The notes beneath the pieces are model-generated. The model ran no database searches, was not told the DNA's origin, and was given only the letters and a program-made list of their open reading frames with translations. A program made the position numbers and the translations under genes. Source: Streptomyces sp. SLBN-118 (GTDB lineage: Bacteria; Actinomycetota; Actinomycetes; Streptomycetales; Streptomycetaceae). From it: a DNA stretch of 64,000 bases. Below are positions 33,453 to 41,509 of this stretch, in pieces. Each line of letters opens with the position of its first letter. Positions within the stretch are counted from its first letter, which is position 1. Where the stretch lies: positions 372,001 through 436,000 of the forward strand of contig NZ_VFNP01000002.1 in assembly GCF_006715635.1 (NCBI RefSeq). The letters run 5' to 3'.

Positions 33453-33769
33453 AGCTCACCCGCGCCCTTCACTCTGAGCCCGTAGTTCGCCGGCGCCCCT
33501 CTCGTCTCTCTCACGCTGTGCGCGTGAAGGTCACCACCAGCGTGCCCGGAGATCACGTCCTTCGCCCGCCCGGCGGAAATCCCGGTGTCCGAGATCTGGC
33601 CGGGATCCCATGCGGAATGGGGTGTGGTCAGCGTATTGGCGAGAACCGGTGCCACCGCTCCGTGGGAGCACTGGCTGGCTTTGTTCACGAGAACGGACAG
33701 CAGATGTTCACGACTTCGAGCGGCACCGGCGGAGGCCACTGTTCGAATGCTCCGTGAGGGTGCCCCCTG
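33453..33769. other. intergenic stretch, no gene seen
   Basis: About 317 bases between the coiled-coil gene and the end of the Met-rich lipoprotein gene. I find no protein-like reading and no hairpin of note. Confidence 0.5.
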
Positions 33770-34528
33770 TCAGTGTTCGCTGGTGGCGATGTAGGTGCCG
33801 TGCCAGGTGTGGTCCCATACGGCGCCGGTGGAGGCGTTGACCGACAGCATGCCGTTGATCTTCCCGGAGCGCAGGGTGTGCAGGGTGTAGTAGCCCGGGA
33901 ACGCCTCGGCGTCACCGGCGGTCAGGTTGCTGCCCCGGTCGCGCAACCACTGCTGAGCGCGGTCCTGGGCCTGCTCGGAAGAGATCCGGGTCTGGGTCCG
34001 GGTCTGGCCGCGGGGGTGCATGCCATAGTCGGTGTTCCACATCATCGCCGGGCCGTACTCGATCCCGGTGTCACCGTCGGCCGGGTCGACGAGGATCTCG
34101 GTGGCCAGCTTCCCGGAGGGGGTCTCCAGTTCGGCGTAGAAGTTCTTCGAGAACTGCATGACCTCGCCGACGCGCAGGTCGAGCCGGTCGGCGAAGGCAT
34201 CGGCGCGCTGTCGGGCCTGGTCCAGGGTCTTCACCGGGGTGCCGTCGCCTCGCTGCCAGTAGTGCCCGCCCATCATGCCCGGACCCCACGTGCAGTCGTC
34301 GCCCATCATGCCCGGCCCCATACCGGGCCCCCACGAGTCCCAGTCGTCCCAGTCGTCGCCCGATGTGTCCGACCTCCAGCAATCGCTGCCGGAGGGGCTT
34401 GGCGCGGCGGCCGGGCGGAGTGAGGCGCTGCTGGACGTGCTGGTGTCTGCCGCGCATCCGGCGGCCAGCGTGCCGGCCAGCGCGAGGGCCGCCAGCGCGG
34501 CGGCGGTCCGCCTGCTCGCTCTGGGCAT
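33770..34528 (-). CDS. Met/Trp/Asp-rich lipoprotein next to metal-response genes
   Basis: A 252-residue secreted lipoprotein. The signal peptide ends in LAGTLAAGCAA, a lipobox with the lipid-modified Cys at about residue 25. Residues about 55-95 are rich in Met, Asp, Trp and Gly (WGPGMGPGMMGDD and WGPGMMGGHYW), which could bind a soft metal. The rest resembles two PepSY-like stretches (LDQARQRADAFADRLDL and ISSEQAQDRAQQWLRDRG), each followed by strand-rich sequence. ATG 34528 has GGAGGG 8 bases upstream. It is divergent from the CmtR-like repressor, suggesting a shared metal response (inference). Confidence 0.8.
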   Translation of the reverse strand: MPRASRRTAAALAALALAGTLAAGCAADTSTSSSASLRPAAAPSPSGSDCWRSDTSGDDWDDWDSWGPGMGPGMMGDDCTWGPGMMGGHYWQRGDGTPVKTLDQARQRADAFADRLDLRVGEVMQFSKNFYAELETPSGKLATEILVDPADGDTGIEYGPAMMWNTDYGMHPRGQTRTQTRISSEQAQDRAQQWLRDRGSNLTAGDAEAFPGYYTLHTLRSGKINGMLSVNASTGAVWDHTWHGTYIATSEH

Positions 34529-34724
34529 GATCATCACCCTCCGGGTCGTCCCTGGCCGCGACCGCCGGGCCCAGCGGACGCGGGCCTGCCGACTCCAGCC
34601 TCTCTCTGCGCGCAGGAAGCCGCCCAGGGGTCGTCCGGACCTGCCGGTGCCCCGATCGGCCCGCTTCATGAGACGAGCAGCCCCATAGATGACATCGCCT
34701 GACATAGCTATCATCGCAAGGCGC

Positions 34725-35117
34725 ATGGCGATAAATAGTGCGGCGGCCACACCGGTCACCACCTCGTGCGGGGCGCCGTCGGCGGCGGTAGCCCTGTTCC
34801 GCTCGCTGGGCGACCCGGCACGCCTGGCGATCCTGCGCCGGCTCGCCGAGGGCGAGGCCCGCGTCACCGACCTGGTGCACTGTGTGGGGCTGGCGCAGTC
34901 CACGGTCTCGGCACACCTGTCCTGCCTGCGTGACTGCGGCCTGATCACCTCCCGGCCGCAGGGAAGGGCCACCCTGCACGCGCTTGCGCACACCGAACTG
35001 CTGGACCTGCTCGCCGCCGCCGAGCAGCTACTGGCCGCCACCGGCGAGGCCGTCGACCTGTGCCCCGCCTACGGCACCCGCCCCGCCCCCGCTGCCGCCG
35101 AGGAGCCCGCCCGATGA
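34725..35117 (+). CDS. ArsR/SmtB family metal-sensing repressor (CmtR-like)
   Basis: A 130-residue ArsR-family winged-helix protein: FRSLGDPARLAILRRLAEGE, then VGLAQSTVSAHLSCLRDCGL as the recognition helix. Cys67 and Cys71 in that helix, with Cys113 in the C-terminal DLCPAYG, match the three-cysteine Cd/Pb site described for mycobacterial CmtR. Metal binding should release DNA. A palindrome ATAGCTAT at 34704-34711 just upstream could be part of the operator. An upstream ATG at 34689 is in frame. The stop overlaps the cation exporter start, so the two are one operon. Confidence 0.88.
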   Translation: MAINSAAATPVTTSCGAPSAAVALFRSLGDPARLAILRRLAEGEARVTDLVHCVGLAQSTVSAHLSCLRDCGLITSRPQGRATLHALAHTELLDLLAAAEQLLAATGEAVDLCPAYGTRPAPAAAEEPAR

Positions 35118-35979
35118 GCACCGCCCCCGCCACCGTTCCCGACATGACCAGCCCGGCCGCGCACCGCGCCGTCCGGTACGCGAAGTTCACCATCGGCTAC
35201 AACGTCATCGAGGGCATCGTCGCGATCTCCGCCGGCGCGGTCGCCGGTGCGGTCTCGCTGATCGGGTTCGGCATCGACTCCGGCATCGAGGTCGCCGCCG
35301 CAGTGGTGGTGCTGATGCGGCTGCTTGCGGAGATCAAGGGCGGCGAGCCGGACGAGGCCAAGGAGCGCCGGGCGCTGAAGTTCATCGCCCTCACCTTCTT
35401 CGCGCTCGCCGCCTAAGGGCTGTCCCGCAATACCCGGCGGATGAGCGCGCGGCGTCAGATGCGGTGCATCGCAAGGCGGAGAGTCGTCCTCATACTGGGC
35501 GTATTCGGGCGATTCGACAACGCAGCGAGGTGCCGTAGCTGTCGTCGCGCGCCCGGCGGGTATTGCGGGACAGCCCTTACGTCACCATCGAGGGCATCCG
35601 CGACTTGATCGGCGGGGAGAAGCCCGACACCTCCCTCGCCGGCATCGTCCTGACAGGTCTCTCGATCGTGATCATGCCGTGGCTGGCCCGGGTCAAGCGC
35701 AAGGCCGGGCAGGAGATGAACTCCCGCCTGGTCGTCGCGGACGCCGCCGAGACCAAGCTGTGCGCCTGGCTGTCCGTGTCCACCTTCGCCGGCCTGCTGG
35801 CCTTCGCCTTCTTCGGCTGGACCTGGCTCGACCCGGTCGCCGGATTCGTCATCGCCGCCTTCGCCATCATGGAAGGTAAGGAAGCCTGGGAGGGCGAACT
35901 CGTCTGCGACGACGGGTGCAACGACGACAAGCGCGCCGCGACCAGCACGACGACATCGTGCTCCGACGGCTGCAACTGA
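35114..35979 (+). pseudogene. cation transporter (CDF-like) gene interrupted by a MITE
   Basis: The first part (35114-35413) encodes MSTAPATVPDMTSPAAHRAV, then VRYAKFTIGYNVIEGIVAIS and FGIDSGIEVAAAVVVLMRLL, two to three membrane helices of a CDF-like exporter. At 35416 a 162-base element brings an immediate stop. The protein resumes at 35580 with VTIEGIRDLIGGEKP, further helices, ETKLCAWLSVSTF and WTWLDPVAGFVIAAF, and ends in a Cys-rich tail (CDDGCNDD, CSDGCN). Removing the element and one TA rebuilds a continuous 233-codon frame, FFALAA-Y-VTIEG. It is coupled to the ArsR repressor upstream, so it likely exported the sensed metal. Confidence 0.88.
35416..35577. mobile_element. 162-bp MITE with 21-base perfect terminal inverted repeats and TA target duplication
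   Basis: The left end starts AGGGCTGTCCCGCAATACCC at 35416 and the right end at 35577 is its reverse complement; 21 bases match perfectly before divergence. TA flanks both ends (35414-35415 and 35578-35579). The interior has no coding capacity, so a transposase elsewhere must have moved it. The TA duplication fits IS630/Tc1 elements or the IS427 group of IS5; I cannot tell which. Confidence 0.9.
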
Positions 35980-36000
35980 CCAGTCCACTTCAGACACGAC

Positions 36001-36034
36001 GCGGGCCCCTGCAGCGCAAGACGCCGGGGCCCGC
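36001..36034. terminator. hairpin terminator after the cation transporter gene
   Basis: A perfect 9-base stem GCGGGCCCC (36001-36009) against GGGGCCCGC (36026-36034) with a 16-base loop, 21 bases after the exporter stop. The region from here to 36210 has no further gene. Confidence 0.7.
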
Positions 36035-36210
36035 AGTTCTCACCGAGGCCGATGTTCGATTCCGATCCGGGTTCAGCGCCTCCCAAACTGGTGCACAAAC
36101 GCTCCTCAAACTCGTGAGCAAAGCCAACTGGCGTTTCCAAGGGCGTCAAACCCTGCGGTGAGTTCACAATGAGGCATTCCTGTAGTGGGCAGTGGGCTGG
36201 AGGGGAATAG

Positions 36211-36621
36211 ATGCCGTGGCGATACGTTCCCACCGTTGCGCTGACCGTCCTCGCGCTGGCAACCCTGGCCGGATGCGGTGGAACTGGTCCCCGTGAGGCT
36301 GGTGCTTCCGAAGCATCCGAGCACTTCGAGCGGCAACTCGTCGCCGGTCGTACGGGGGCGGCGTGCGGAGCGCTGGCGCCCGGCACGCGCATGGAGCTGG
36401 AGGAGTCCGAACACAAGCCATGCTCCGAGGCGCTCGCCGCAGAGCAGCTGCCGGAGGGCGGCTCCGTCCGGAAGGTGGATGTGTACGGCCGCCAGGCACT
36501 CGTCGTGCTCGAGGGCGACACGCTGTTCCTGTCGCAGTTCGCCGACGGCTGGAAGGTCGTGGCCGCGGGGTGTCGGCCTGAGCCTGACAAGCCGTACCAG
36601 TGCACGGTGAAAGGCGGCTGA
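36211..36621 (+). CDS. small secreted lipoprotein
   Basis: A 136-residue lipoprotein. The signal peptide ends LATLAGCGGTG with the lipobox Cys at about residue 22. The mature part has four cysteines (around 50, 70, 120 and 129) that could pair, and ends in strands VDVYGRQALVVLEGD and FADGWKVVAAGC. Function unknown. It is followed 4 bases later by a 27-residue membrane protein and then DUF6766, apparently one operon. Confidence 0.8.
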   Translation: MPWRYVPTVALTVLALATLAGCGGTGPREAGASEASEHFERQLVAGRTGAACGALAPGTRMELEESEHKPCSEALAAEQLPEGGSVRKVDVYGRQALVVLEGDTLFLSQFADGWKVVAAGCRPEPDKPYQCTVKGG

Positions 36622-36625
36622 GGCT

Positions 36626-36709
36626 GTGCGGACCCTCTTCTGGCTCTGCCTGATCACGGTGCTCGGCGGACTGGCGTACTTCATCACGATCGGGCTGCTG
36701 CACCGATGA
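36626..36709 (+). CDS. 27-residue single-pass membrane miniprotein
   Basis: A GTG start 4 bases after the lipoprotein stop gives VRTLFWLCLITVLGGLAYFI then TIGLLHR: one membrane helix and a short positive end. Its stop overlaps the ATG of the DUF6766 gene (CGATGAG), so both sides show translational coupling, which is strong support for so short a gene. A partner of the DUF6766 protein or the lipoprotein is likely (inference). Confidence 0.65.
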   Translation: MRTLFWLCLITVLGGLAYFITIGLLHR

Positions 36710-37398
36710 GTGGGGGGCGATCCATGCGCAACTTCGTCCGCAACAACGGACTCACATTGGGTTTCGGCGCCGCCTTCCTGCTGGTTCTGGCCGCGCAGGC
36801 GATTGCGGGTCGCGCCGAGTTCAATCAGCAGCTGGCGGTCGAGGGCCTGCAGCAGATCGGGTTCGGCAGCTACCTGATGTCCTCGGACTTCGCGGTCGAC
36901 GTCACAGAGAACTGGCAGTCGGAATACCTGCAGTTCTTCCTCTATATCTTCGGGACGGTCTGGCTGTTGCAGCGGGGCTCCCCCGAGTCGAAGGAGCTGC
37001 ACAAAGCCGGACCACAGTCCGACAAGGAGCAGCGGGTCGGCGAGCACGCCGGGCCCGATTCGCCGTCGTGGGCGAGGGCGCGGGACTGGCGGCAGGCGGT
37101 GTTCTCCCGGTCTCTCGGCCTGGTGATGGCGACGCTGTTCGTGCTGTCGTGGCTCGCTCAGTCGATCGCCGGTGTGGCCGCATACGACGAGCAGCGGCTG
37201 CGCCGGCTCCAGGCGCCCGTCGGCTGGGGCGAGTACCTGATCTCGGCCGACTTCTGGAGCCGTTCGCTGCAGAACTGGCAGTCGGAACTCCTCGCAGTCG
37301 CATCCATGGCCATCCTGTCCGTCTACCTCCGTCAGCGGGGCTCCCCCGAATCCAAGCCGGTCGGCGCAGCCCACACCTCCACAGGTATCGAAGGCTGA
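36706..37398 (+). CDS. DUF6766 family membrane protein
   Basis: A 230-residue membrane protein with an internal duplication. Each half has a helix (LGFGAAFLLVLAAQAIAG; SLGLVMATLFVLSWLAQSIA), then QQIGFGSYLMSSDF or PVGWGEYLISADFW, NWQSE, a second helix and RGSPESK. The repeated NWQSE and RGSPESK mark DUF6766. Function unknown. ATG 36706 overlaps the miniprotein stop. Confidence 0.85.
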   Translation: MSGGRSMRNFVRNNGLTLGFGAAFLLVLAAQAIAGRAEFNQQLAVEGLQQIGFGSYLMSSDFAVDVTENWQSEYLQFFLYIFGTVWLLQRGSPESKELHKAGPQSDKEQRVGEHAGPDSPSWARARDWRQAVFSRSLGLVMATLFVLSWLAQSIAGVAAYDEQRLRRLQAPVGWGEYLISADFWSRSLQNWQSELLAVASMAILSVYLRQRGSPESKPVGAAHTSTGIEG

Positions 37399-37453
37399 TG
37401 CTGCCCCCGCAGCGCGTCGGGCCGAGTGTCACACCGTGGGCCACCATGGCTGT

Positions 37454-37990
37454 ATGAGCAGGACGGCACTCATCGTCATCGACATGATCAACACGTACGA
37501 CCATGCCGACGCGGACCTGCTCCTTCCTTCCGTTTCCGAGGTCGTGCCCGCCATCGTCAGGCTGTTGGGCAGGGCGCGTGCCAAGCACATCCCCGTGATC
37601 TACGCGAACGACAATTTCGGCGAATGGCGATCTCACCACGGGGAGATCGTGGAAACCGCTCTGTCGGGCAGTCACGCCGATCTGGTCGAGCCGATCAAGC
37701 CCGACGACGCATCACTCTTCGTGGTCAAGGCGCGTCACTCGATCTTCTACGAGACCCCCCTCTCGTACCTGCTCAATCAGCTGGAAATCGATCGTCTGAT
37801 TCTGTGCGGGCAGGCGACTGAGCAATGCATCCTGTACTCGGCACTGGACGCCCACATCCGGCACCTGAAGGTGACCATTCCGGATGACGCTGTCGCCCAC
37901 ATCCACGCCGACCTGGCTCAGGCAGCGCTGCGGATGATGGAACGGAACATGGGTGCGGAGATCCTTTCGGGCGATTCGATAACACTGTGA
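37454..37990 (+). CDS. isochorismatase family cysteine hydrolase
   Basis: A 178-residue protein with the isochorismatase fold. The catalytic triad positions are visible: Asp10 in IVIDMINTYDH, Lys in LFVVKARHS and Cys in CGQATEQCILYSALD. The Cys marks an amidohydrolase-type member (nicotinamidase-like) and not a true isochorismatase. Its substrate is unknown. I chose ATG 37454; six codons of in-frame sequence precede it without a ribosome site. It stands alone. Confidence 0.88.
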   Translation: MSRTALIVIDMINTYDHADADLLLPSVSEVVPAIVRLLGRARAKHIPVIYANDNFGEWRSHHGEIVETALSGSHADLVEPIKPDDASLFVVKARHSIFYETPLSYLLNQLEIDRLILCGQATEQCILYSALDAHIRHLKVTIPDDAVAHIHADLAQAALRMMERNMGAEILSGDSITL

Positions 37991-38133
37991 CGGATGCCGA
38001 GACATGCGAGACATGGCAGAACGCCTCGCCCGGATTCACGCCGTGCAGATGCGTTGAACCGCCCTCTGGAGTGACATGAAGGGACGGGAGAGGGCACAGA
38101 CAGGCAGCTTCAGCACACGACGGAAGGAGCGCC

Positions 38134-38796
38134 ATGGCACGCGCCGCCGTGTTCGACGTCGACGGGACGCTGGTCGACACCAATCACCTTCATGTGGCCG
38201 CCTGGTGGGAGGCCCTTCGGCAGGCGGGCCACATGGTTCCCATGCATGCCATCCATCGGGCTGTCGGGCTCGGGTCCGCCGACCTCATTGCCCATCTGCT
38301 GGGAGACGAGCGCGACCGCGGCGAGGACGACACCATCGCTGCAGGGCACAAGGCTCTGTACGGGACGTACTTCGGCCGGCTGCCCGCGTTCAAGGACGCC
38401 GGCCCGCTCCTGCGCGTACTGGCCGACAAGGGCTGGACCGTTGTCCTTGCGACGTCCGCCAGTGGGAGGGAACTCGAGGCCCTGAAGCGTGCCATCGACG
38501 CCGACGACGCCATCAGCGCCAGCGCCAGCGCCGACGACGTGGAGGCCGGGAAACCGGCGCCGGACCCCGTCGAGCAGGCGCTGGAACTCGCGGGTGTCCC
38601 GGCGGAGCGAGCCGTCTTCGTCGGCGACACCGTCTGGGACATGCGGGCGGGCTCCCGGGCCGGTGTCACCTGTGTGGGTGTGCTGTGCGGCGGCATTCCC
38701 CGAGGCGATCTGGAGAATGCCGGAGCCGCCGCGATCTTCGACCACCCGTCCCATCTGTTGCATTCCCTGGACGACAGCCCCCTGGCGGGCACCTGA
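38134..38796 (+). CDS. HAD superfamily hydrolase (phosphoglycolate phosphatase-like)
   Basis: A 220-residue HAD hydrolase with a C1-type cap. Motif I is FDVDGTLVDT at 7-16 (nucleophile Asp8), motif II is VVLATSASG, motif III the Lys of EAGKPAPD and motif IV VFVGDTVWDM. All catalytic residues are present. The substrate would be a small phosphoester. A good GGAGCGCC ribosome site precedes the ATG. Confidence 0.9.
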   Translation: MARAAVFDVDGTLVDTNHLHVAAWWEALRQAGHMVPMHAIHRAVGLGSADLIAHLLGDERDRGEDDTIAAGHKALYGTYFGRLPAFKDAGPLLRVLADKGWTVVLATSASGRELEALKRAIDADDAISASASADDVEAGKPAPDPVEQALELAGVPAERAVFVGDTVWDMRAGSRAGVTCVGVLCGGIPRGDLENAGAAAIFDHPSHLLHSLDDSPLAGT

Positions 38797-38844
38797 CGCC
38801 TCAGCCCCCGCTGCCTGCCTCCGAGCCAGAACGGATGCCTGATC

Positions 38845-39816
38845 ATGACGCAATTCGGATACACGATGATGACCGAACAGGCAGGACCCCGGGCGCTGGT
38901 AGACCATGTCGTCCGGGCCGAAGACGCTGGATTCGACTTCTCGGTCGCGTCGGACCACTACTTTCCCTGGCTCCGCTCGCAGGGCCACGCCCCCTACGCG
39001 TGGAGCGTTCTCGGTGCGGCCGCTCAGGCGACCTCACGCATTCCGCTCATGACGTACGTGACATGCCCGACGTTTCGCTACCACCCTGCAGTGGTGGCGC
39101 AGAAGGCGGCCACCATGCAGTCGCTGTCCGAGGGCAGGTTCCGGCTGGGGCTGGGATCCGGGGAGAACCTCAACGAACATGTCGTGGGCGGTGGTTGGCC
39201 ACCGGTGAATGTACGACACGAGATGTTCGAGGAGGCGGTCGGTATCATCCGCGCGCTCTTCGAGGGGGGCCATGTCACCCACCACGGCACCCACTTCGAT
39301 GTGGACTCGGCGCGGCTGTGGGATCTGCCGGACGACCTTCCGCCCATCGGGATCGCGGTCTCTGGAGAACAGTCCTGCTCCATCGCCGGCCGCCTCGCCG
39401 ACTTCGTCATCGCCACCGAGCCGGAAGCGGATCTGCTCACCTCGTTCGACCGGCACGGCGGAGAGGGCAAGGCCCGCGTCGGACAGCTGCCGGTCTGCTA
39501 CGACCGTGACCGGGACACCGCGGTACGGCGAGCCTATGACCAGTTCCGCTGGTTCGGCGGAGGCTGGAAGGTGAACGCGGAACTACCGCACCCGGAGTCC
39601 TTCGAGTCGGCCACCCAATTCGTACGTCCTGAGGACGTCGCAGGCGCCATTCCGTGCGGGGACAGCATCGACGACTTCGTCGAAGCTGTACGTCCGTTCA
39701 TCGACGCCGGCTTCACGGAAGTGGCCCTCGTACAGATCGGCGGCGAGACCCAGCATGAATACCTGGACTGGTCGGCAAAGAGGCTGTTGCCCGCCCTCAG
39801 CGAGGCCTTTGTGTAA
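38845..39816 (+). CDS. F420-dependent LLM-class oxidoreductase (TIGR03557-type)
   Basis: A 323-residue luciferase-like protein. MTQFGYTMMTEQAGPRALVD with SVASDHYFPW and LGLGSGENLNEH are typical of the F420-dependent glucose-6-phosphate-dehydrogenase-related subfamily found in actinobacteria. The TIM-barrel residues for F420 are in TYVTCPTFRYHPAVVAQ. The substrate is not known. It follows the HAD gene by 48 bases on the same strand. Confidence 0.88.
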   Translation: MTQFGYTMMTEQAGPRALVDHVVRAEDAGFDFSVASDHYFPWLRSQGHAPYAWSVLGAAAQATSRIPLMTYVTCPTFRYHPAVVAQKAATMQSLSEGRFRLGLGSGENLNEHVVGGGWPPVNVRHEMFEEAVGIIRALFEGGHVTHHGTHFDVDSARLWDLPDDLPPIGIAVSGEQSCSIAGRLADFVIATEPEADLLTSFDRHGGEGKARVGQLPVCYDRDRDTAVRRAYDQFRWFGGGWKVNAELPHPESFESATQFVRPEDVAGAIPCGDSIDDFVEAVRPFIDAGFTEVALVQIGGETQHEYLDWSAKRLLPALSEAFV

Positions 39817-39837
39817 CTCCGGGCAACGCCCTTTGGC

Positions 39838-40161
39838 TCAGCGTCCCAGCGACCGTTTCAACTCGGCCTTGTTCATCGAGGACCGTCCATGGATATTGCG
39901 GCGCTGTGCCTCGGCATACAGCTGGTCGTACGTGGGACCCTCGGAACCGCTGTGGGAGCGCTGACCACCACGCTTCGACGACGACATGTCCTGCGTCGAC
40001 GACTTGCTCGCGGTGCGTGACTCACCCGAGCGCGCGCGCTCCTTGTTCACCGTGCGGGCCGCGATTTCCTCCGCCCGCTTCTTGCTCTCTCCTCGTTGCT
40101 CGGCACTCTCCTTGATGTGCTCGTACTGGCGCTCCCGCTTTGGACTCGAACCACGAGGCAT
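39838..40161 (-). CDS. small basic protein (plasmid-stabilisation-like, SAP-like C-terminus)
   Basis: A 107-residue highly charged protein, MPRGSSPKRERQYEHIKESA, with EEIAARTVNKERARSGE in the middle. The end, TYDQLYAEAQRRNIHGRSSM followed by NKAELKRSL, resembles a Rho-N/SAP-type helical nucleic-acid-binding motif. Homologues are common in Streptomyces and often labelled plasmid stabilisation protein without proof. ATG 40161 follows AAGGAG; a GTG two codons upstream is possible. Confidence 0.75.
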   Translation of the reverse strand: MPRGSSPKRERQYEHIKESAEQRGESKKRAEEIAARTVNKERARSGESRTASKSSTQDMSSSKRGGQRSHSGSEGPTYDQLYAEAQRRNIHGRSSMNKAELKRSLGR

Positions 40162-40203
40162 GATCACTCCTTACTTCCTGGGCTCGCCCCCGAACCGGGC
40201 TAT

Positions 40204-40458
40204 TCAGTCCTCGCCACGGACGATGTTCCATTCCGGACCGCTGTCCGTTTCCCTCTCCCGCTCTCCGTTACCCGTCCCGAGGACTGCAGCGCGGCACATA
40301 CGGACGCTCTGTTCAGCGGTAGTCTTACCCCTGATCGGTTCGGTATCGGTCAGCAATTCCACGGCTGACATCTCCTCAAGCCGTTGAGCCGTCAGTTCGT
40401 CGGCTCCAGCCTGCAAAGACGGGCCGCAAGCGATTCTCGCTCGCCTGACGACGTTCAT
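40204..40458 (-). CDS. possible small protein, doubtful
   Basis: An 84-codon open frame, with MSAVELLTDTEPIRGKTTAE in its middle giving protein-like composition, and an acidic end. There is no domain, no convincing ribosome site and no recognised homologue, so this may be chance. I list it because the region between its neighbours would otherwise be empty. Confidence 0.25.
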   Translation of the reverse strand: MNVVRRARIACGPSLQAGADELTAQRLEEMSAVELLTDTEPIRGKTTAEQSVRMCRAAVLGTGNGERERETDSGPEWNIVRGED

Positions 40459-40540
40459 GAACTCGGGTACCCAGGCCGGAGCGGATCACTCACCATGGGA
40501 CCTCAAGCGGGCGCCGGCCGCGGCCTCCACTGCCGAATGC

Positions 40541-40888
40541 TCATCCGCTGTCGCCATCGTGTTTCGGGCGTTCCCCGTCGCGAGCCGGCCGGGAACCCTG
40601 GTTTCCGTAACCCCTCAGCTCATGAGGAGTGAGCCTCTCGCCTTCGCTCCCGAAGTCGTCCGCTTCACGAGTTTCCGCAATGGGTGTGCGACGTGAAAGG
40701 CGGCGGGGTTGTTCGCCGCGGCGGGCCGGCAGGCCACGGCCGCGTTTGATCCCCCAGCCGACCAAGCCGATCAAGAAGACCACCACGACGATTCCGACGA
40801 TGAACGGGGCAATTCCGGCCATCCATTCGTTCTCGGCGGCAACGCCGACCATACGTTCGCGGCCAAATGCGAAGGCGGATGAGTTCAT
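40541..40888 (-). CDS. DUF6479 family small membrane protein
   Basis: A 115-residue protein. After MNSSAFAFGRERMVGVAAEN comes EWMAGIAPFIVGIVVVVFLI, one membrane helix, then LVGWGIKRGRG and a polar tail with ERLTPHELRGYG. This is the DUF6479 layout, known from Streptomyces only. ATG 40888 and ATG 40897 are both possible; GGGAG lies upstream of both. Confidence 0.75.
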   Translation of the reverse strand: MNSSAFAFGRERMVGVAAENEWMAGIAPFIVGIVVVVFLIGLVGWGIKRGRGLPARRGEQPRRLSRRTPIAETREADDFGSEGERLTPHELRGYGNQGSRPARDGERPKHDGDSG

Positions 40889-41174
40889 GGCGATCATCTA
40901 CTCCCTTGAAGGTGTGGTGCAAGCGGGGCCGGCACGAGTTTCAGAAGGTCCAGCGCCACGACACAATTGCGGCGAGGCGTGCTGGACGATGGGACCCTCC
41001 ACTGCGGCTCTCATCGGAGGATCACCCTCTGTGCCATGCACTGCGGGTAACCAGAAAACTCGCTCATGAACTTCGGGTCCATCTCGCCGACTCGGGTCCG
41101 CTCCGCCGCATGTTCGCCCGGCTACCGGGCAGGCGCGGAAGATGTCGGCCCAACGGACGAAGGGGCGGTTGGCC

Positions 41175-41456
41175 ATGCTCGAATTGAACGCGAATACCGA
41201 CGCTCATCCGGAGGACTCGGCCCAGCTGGACGTACCAAGAACGCCGAACGTACCGACGGCCAGGACGCCACGGGTCACCCCACTTCAGGACGGCCCGCTG
41301 CTCATTGAGGGACCGGTGGAGATCGTGATGCCGGACGGGACCGTCCAGCGATCGGAACGCCCGACCGTGGCCTTCTGCACATGCCGACGCAGCCTGCGAT
41401 TCCCCTTCTGCGATACCAGCCACCGCCGCCACGTGCGACTCGGCGGGCGTCTTTGA
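41175..41456 (+). CDS. CDGSH iron-sulfur domain protein
   Basis: A 93-residue protein with a CDGSH-type [2Fe-2S] motif: FCTCRRSLRFPFCDTSH, that is CxC, nine residues, C-D-x-S-H. The Gly of CDGSH is Thr here, which occurs in bacterial members. The ligands are three Cys and one His. It lies convergent to the HemK2-type methyltransferase; a CDGSH gene next to that methyltransferase and the iron redox enzyme is an arrangement I recall from other Streptomyces. ATG 41175 is chosen; ATG 41142 is possible. Confidence 0.85.
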   Translation: MLELNANTDAHPEDSAQLDVPRTPNVPTARTPRVTPLQDGPLLIEGPVEIVMPDGTVQRSERPTVAFCTCRRSLRFPFCDTSHRRHVRLGGRL

Positions 41457-41509
41457 ACTCGCTGTCCCCATCGCTGCGGGCCGAGGCAGTTCCGGAACGC
41501 ACGTGCGCG

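Noticed and set aside
35563..35979. Separate small membrane protein starting inside the MITE
   Set aside because: A TTG inside the element opens a frame into the transporter's second half, but the conserved sequence begins only after the element, so it is the interrupted gene and not a new one.
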